A stretch of 64,000 nt of DNA from Branchiostoma lanceolatum (Eukaryota > Chordata > Leptocardii > Amphioxiformes > Branchiostomatidae). Position 1 is the stretch's first letter, and every line of letters starts with the position of its first letter. The position numbers and the translations under genes were made by a program. The stretch is from positions 32,205,958-32,269,957 of the forward strand of contig NC_089722.1 in the NCBI RefSeq assembly GCF_035083965.1, in the 5' to 3' direction. The notes under the pieces were generated by a model. It made no database searches and had not been told where the DNA came from. It worked only from the letters and a program-made list of their open reading frames with translations. Of this stretch, positions 60,188 to 64,000 are shown in pieces.

Positions 60188-63100
60188 TTATAGTACCATT
60201 CCCGAGGGAAGAGGGAAGTATCCCATGTGCGTAGGGTAAGCCTTAAGCTGAGCCTTGGTGCGGACCGCGATGGGGTTGACGATCGCGTCGTTGCTGGTGG
60301 GAGTGAAGGCGGCGGACATGCCCTGGAAGTGTCTCATGTAGGCCAGCGCCGTGGGCTGGAGAGGCTGTGTAAGGGGGATGTCAGAGATCTGCTGCGTGTG
60401 GAGACTGGCGGAGGTGCACGCCATGGGAGCCTGCATGGTAGTGGACGCCCGTAGCTTCTCCACCTCGGCAGGGTTGTAGAGCTCTCCGAGCATCTCCTGC
60501 TGGATGCATCTGGGCTGGACACGGCTGACCAGCTGACCCAACGACTGGAGGTTCACGTTGACGAGAAGGTCCGACGACAGGTGGTTCATCCAGGCTTCTG
60601 GTTGGTGGAATGGGCCGGAGTGGGTGGTGGACGTTTGTTGTCTGGACACAGCTGGGTTTGCGGTCAGACAGGGCTGGGCGGCCATGTTGCTGGGAATGTT
60701 CAGTTGGTGGGCGACGTGCGCCATGGATGGCTGGACAGACGCGCTGCCGCGAGACAACACCCTTGTGTACGGGTGCTCGCGGACCTGGCTCTTGCTCCTC
60801 ATCACCAGCGGGTTGACGGTCGCGCTTGATCTGGTGGAGGCGGCGCTACTTGTGGTGGTGGCAGTGAACATCTCCGAGCTGGCTCTGACAGTACTAGCAG
60901 CAGTTGTGTTGACGTTCGTCAGCCGCGACTCAAGCATACAGCTGGGAACGCTGAAGGGTTCGAATCTCACGCCGTCGCTGCCTACGCTACACGTCGGCAA
61001 CACCAGGGTGCTAGGCAGGAGTACCGAGTCCTGAGAACTTTTCTTCCCGCGACGTGCAACACCCCTTTTAGCAGCAGTGGAATAGGTACTTCCAGGCATT
61101 GCAAAGTTCCTCTGTGTGCTGGTAGAGCTAGGGCAGGACGAACTACTGGCGGACGAGGAAGGGAACACGTCGTTGTGGACTCCTGAAGGGGTGGTGTGTT
61201 TACTGAACGCCAGGAGACCGTCGGGGTTGGGAGCGAAGGCCACCTGATGTTTATAGACGGCGTAGTGCGACTTGTTGCGGGTGTGCAGGCGGCGGTGAGG
61301 CACGGAGAAGCTGTTGAAGATTTTGACGGAGAGCGGGGGCTCCTGGGCGACCTTGGCGGCGTACGCGGAGAGCTGGTCGGCAGAGGGCACGCCAGGCTGC
61401 AGCGGTACAACACCTGAACGGGACAGAAAAAAAAAAGGTTTAGTTTGACAGCTAGATGATGATCCACTGTATTGAGCAGCTAAGGTAGTTGTAGAAACAA
61501 CCTCTGGCTGCATTCAGTCTTTCTAGAACAACTTCTAAAAAAAATACAGACCATGATGTCCCAACAATTTGTACACAAGAAATACATTAGGTAAAAAATT
61601 GAAGAAATGATCGTATTTGATGCTTAACTTTTTGTTGTTGTGAAATGTTATGCTATGGCAGAACCAACAACTGACAAGAACCTATGAAAATCTTTTTTTG
61701 TCTCAAGACGGCCTTTTTTTACAACAAATTTGGTTGATGTTGTAAAAAAACAGTCACACAACGATTGTCGCTGGCACTGTTAGAGTCATACAGTCATCTG
61801 TACAAGTGAGTACAAGTACAAGATTCTCCCTAAAGAATAGAACAGTGGCGCTCCTCCATCCTGTTCTAATCCCAGCTTCATCCTGTTGATTTTTAAAGTT
61901 AGGGTATTTTTTCCAATTTTTACCCAGCAAAGCCTGTAATTTTGCTCAAAACTAGAAATTTCATATGTAAAGCTGAAGTTGCAGGACATGACTTCCATTA
62001 TGTCTGAAAAAGGCAAAATGCAACAGCCGCTCTCCTTTTGAGAGGTGTGCGCCCCCCTCCAGACCTTCCCCCTCGCGACACGTAGCCAGTGCTTGGCACC
62101 CTCCCCCCATCCTGCTCTATATTTCTGGGGAGATCCCTGCAAGTAGTTCAAGGCAAGCCACTCTGTGAGGTGTTTAACCAACCACACACGACTATGTTAT
62201 CTCCGAAGCACCTCCACACCTTAAGTGACGACCAACTGATAACACACACTCCCTTATCACTGCCGGATCTACACCGCTATCTAGGAAAGGTGTACAGGAC
62301 CAGGTATTACAGTAATACAGCCTGCTGTACACCGCCACCATAGTTGTTAATACTAACAGATACAGGTCAGAGGGGGTGAAATATGTCACAACGCTCAAGT
62401 CTTGACAGACACTCTCTAGTTTAGGTTCTCTTTTTCTTCAACTCGACTGGTCATTCCCTTTTGTTGACGTCATCAGTTATAAACTGTTTCTATTCATCAA
62501 TTGTTAAAAGAATGCTTGTATGTATGATGGCAATTCCGAGAAAGGAAAACGGCCAGAAATACAATGAGAAGCTAAGAAAGATGAGTTCATAAGCATAAAT
62601 GGCTATCAATTGCCTAATCTATTAACTTGCCACCTAATGGCGTATACATCAACAGCAGGACGCCTTTCCTATCATTTATACTGTCTTAAAGCACAGTGAC
62701 TAGATTGATAAATGTTCACTTTTGAGAGTTTTTCTTATTTAAAATAGCCTTAAGCTATGCAATGCTACCAAAGTGTTCCAAAATGGCAGCAGCGACTTGT
62801 AAGGATCACTTCAAAGCTTTGATAGTACTTCTTCAGATTGATGTCATGATTGTCAAAAGGGGTTGGGTGACAGCAATGGTTCTATGAGTCACAATATCAC
62901 CCAATAGGTTACAACGTTAGGTTACAACGTGGGCACAATTCTTCTAAGTTTCAGATCTTTCCTCTTTCACGTGTGAGTGAGCTGTCAATAAAGTAGAGTG
63001 AGGTTTGGAGACATGATGTTTTCGACGCTCGGGCTGTTATGTTGGCAGACAGCTTGTCGTAAATCTCGGCAGAAATGTGGCAGCTAGGAGCAAGGTTTCT

Positions 63101-63811
63101 TTTGTTCTGGACGATAAATCGCGAAAACTGTTTTCAACCTATTTTTCAGGGGATTAGAAAGAATCAATTCTTCTACCCATGGGAAGTTAACTCGTTTTAA
63201 TCTAGTCTGCTGGGTAGTCACCATACTCTTTTTCAAGACTTTTTAAATGAAAGCTGAAAGCTTACCTGTACTAGAACTTAAGGTTTTATATTTTGATCAG
63301 TTCTTAAACTTACGTCTAATTTTTGATGAACACAGAAAACACAGTTGGAACACTGCAGAATTCACAAATTTGGAAACTTTTCTGCCTTTCTACATAACGT
63401 GTCCATGAGAACATAACGTTACTGGACAGGCAGCTTGCCCTAGATGTTAACCCTGTAATTAACGACAGCGCTACTTGCGTGGTGCGACAGAGACACCCAG
63501 TCTCTTCTAATGATATACAATTGATGTGGACGGCTCAGGCAGGAATTATGTGCTGCGGACGTCGATGGCAGGTCGTATATCACCCGGGGTGACTCTGGCG
63601 GGTGTTAATTGCGCCGGATGGGGGACGAATAAACCTCCGTAATGTACGTACCCTGCTTGGGGGAGACGTGGGTGACGGCGGCGGGCGAAGCTGTTTGTAC
63701 GCTGTTTCCACAGGTGGTTTGGGGAAGTACGCAGGTAATGGGAGGAGGGGACTTCTGCGCCGGTGGTCGCACCATCCGCGGGACTGCCGGCACCTGCCCC
63801 TGGCTACACAT
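60188..63811 (-). CDS. FAM222: FAM222-family protein (3' two exons; 5' end uncertain)
   Basis: The large terminal exon is 61413-60188 (stop TAA at 60190-60188). It is preceded by a strong acceptor, with a long pyrimidine run before CAG. The upstream exon ends at 63652 with donor G/GTACGT; its phase 1 end joins exactly to give KQGVVPLQPG. The conserved family start region is clear: GVPSADQLSAYAAKVAQEP, LSVKIFNSFSVPHRR and GLLAFSK. So is the C-terminal family block LQSLGQLVSRVQPRCIQQEM followed by LGELYNPAEVEKL. The middle is Ser/Thr/Ala-rich and probably disordered. FAM222A/B have no established biochemical function; FAM222A is reported as a brain aggregation-prone protein. An ATG at 63811 would give 462 aa, but TTTTTTATGTGTAG just there also looks like an acceptor (exon from 63803), so the true start may lie beyond the window. 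An internal repeated motif is described among the findings. Confidence 0.85.
61414..63651 (-). other. Intron of the FAM222-like gene
   Basis: A 2.2-kb intron bounded by GTACGT and a pyrimidine-rich CAG. I see no repeats of the families found elsewhere, no convincing exon and no RNA gene in it; the short reading frames inside look like noise. Confidence 0.6.
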
Positions 63812-64000
63812 AAAAAACGGACAAAAGAACCGGAATTAAAGCCAAACAGACGGAATAAAGAGCTACAAGCAACCCGACAAAACCCCTCACAACTACTAAA
63901 AGCAATCGCAGTTAAACATAATAGATATAATCATTTAATACGAGCAAACAATAATAAGAGTCATGAAAGACAAAACTTGGTGGACTTTTTTGTATTCCAT

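Overview
This is a eukaryotic, intron-rich window that most likely comes from a lancelet (amphioxus, Branchiostoma). It has multi-exon genes with GT-AG introns, orthologues of animal developmental and extracellular-matrix genes, abundant microsatellites, tRNA-derived SINEs, Penelope-like retroelement remnants and an unusually dense load of palindromic (foldback) non-autonomous DNA elements. The species is inferred from the mix of gene families and repeats; no database was searched.

Four protein genes can be supported, each with exon phases that join. (1) + strand 3569-6196: a four-exon sulfotransferase-like P-loop protein of about 451 aa. (2) - strand 12449-8821: a CTHRC1-like secreted collagen-repeat protein (exons 2-4 solid, exon 1 a candidate). 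(3) + strand 34202-43593: an eight-exon T-box transcription factor of the Tbx6/Tbx16/VegT class, 598 aa, the centrepiece of the window. (4) - strand 63811-60188: a FAM222-family protein (two exons seen; the gene probably continues past the right edge). The T-box and FAM222 genes converge across about 16.6 kb.

Between genes, 12.5-34 kb and 43.6-60 kb are repeat territory. At least 16 foldback elements of several unrelated interiors carry either TAGCC-type or (T)A(C/A)TCTCCAAGCAGA-type ends, and nearly all recognisable ones are flanked by 9-bp direct repeats, which points to one shared (perhaps Mutator-like) mobilising enzyme not encoded here. A separate and stranger class consists of 7-33 bp insertions built from CAAGGAGGTT and its complement, several flanked by exact 7-bp direct repeats. 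There are also PIF/Harbinger-like elements (TTA duplications), one hAT-like element (8-bp duplication), Penelope-like remnants with hammerhead ribozyme cores, and a family of about eight same-orientation copies of a GC-rich repeat clustered at 46-56 kb.

The genes do not form an evident functional unit. The T-box gene would act in mesoderm transcription, the CTHRC1-like protein outside the cell, the sulfotransferase-like protein probably in the Golgi or cytosol; FAM222 proteins have no established biochemical role.
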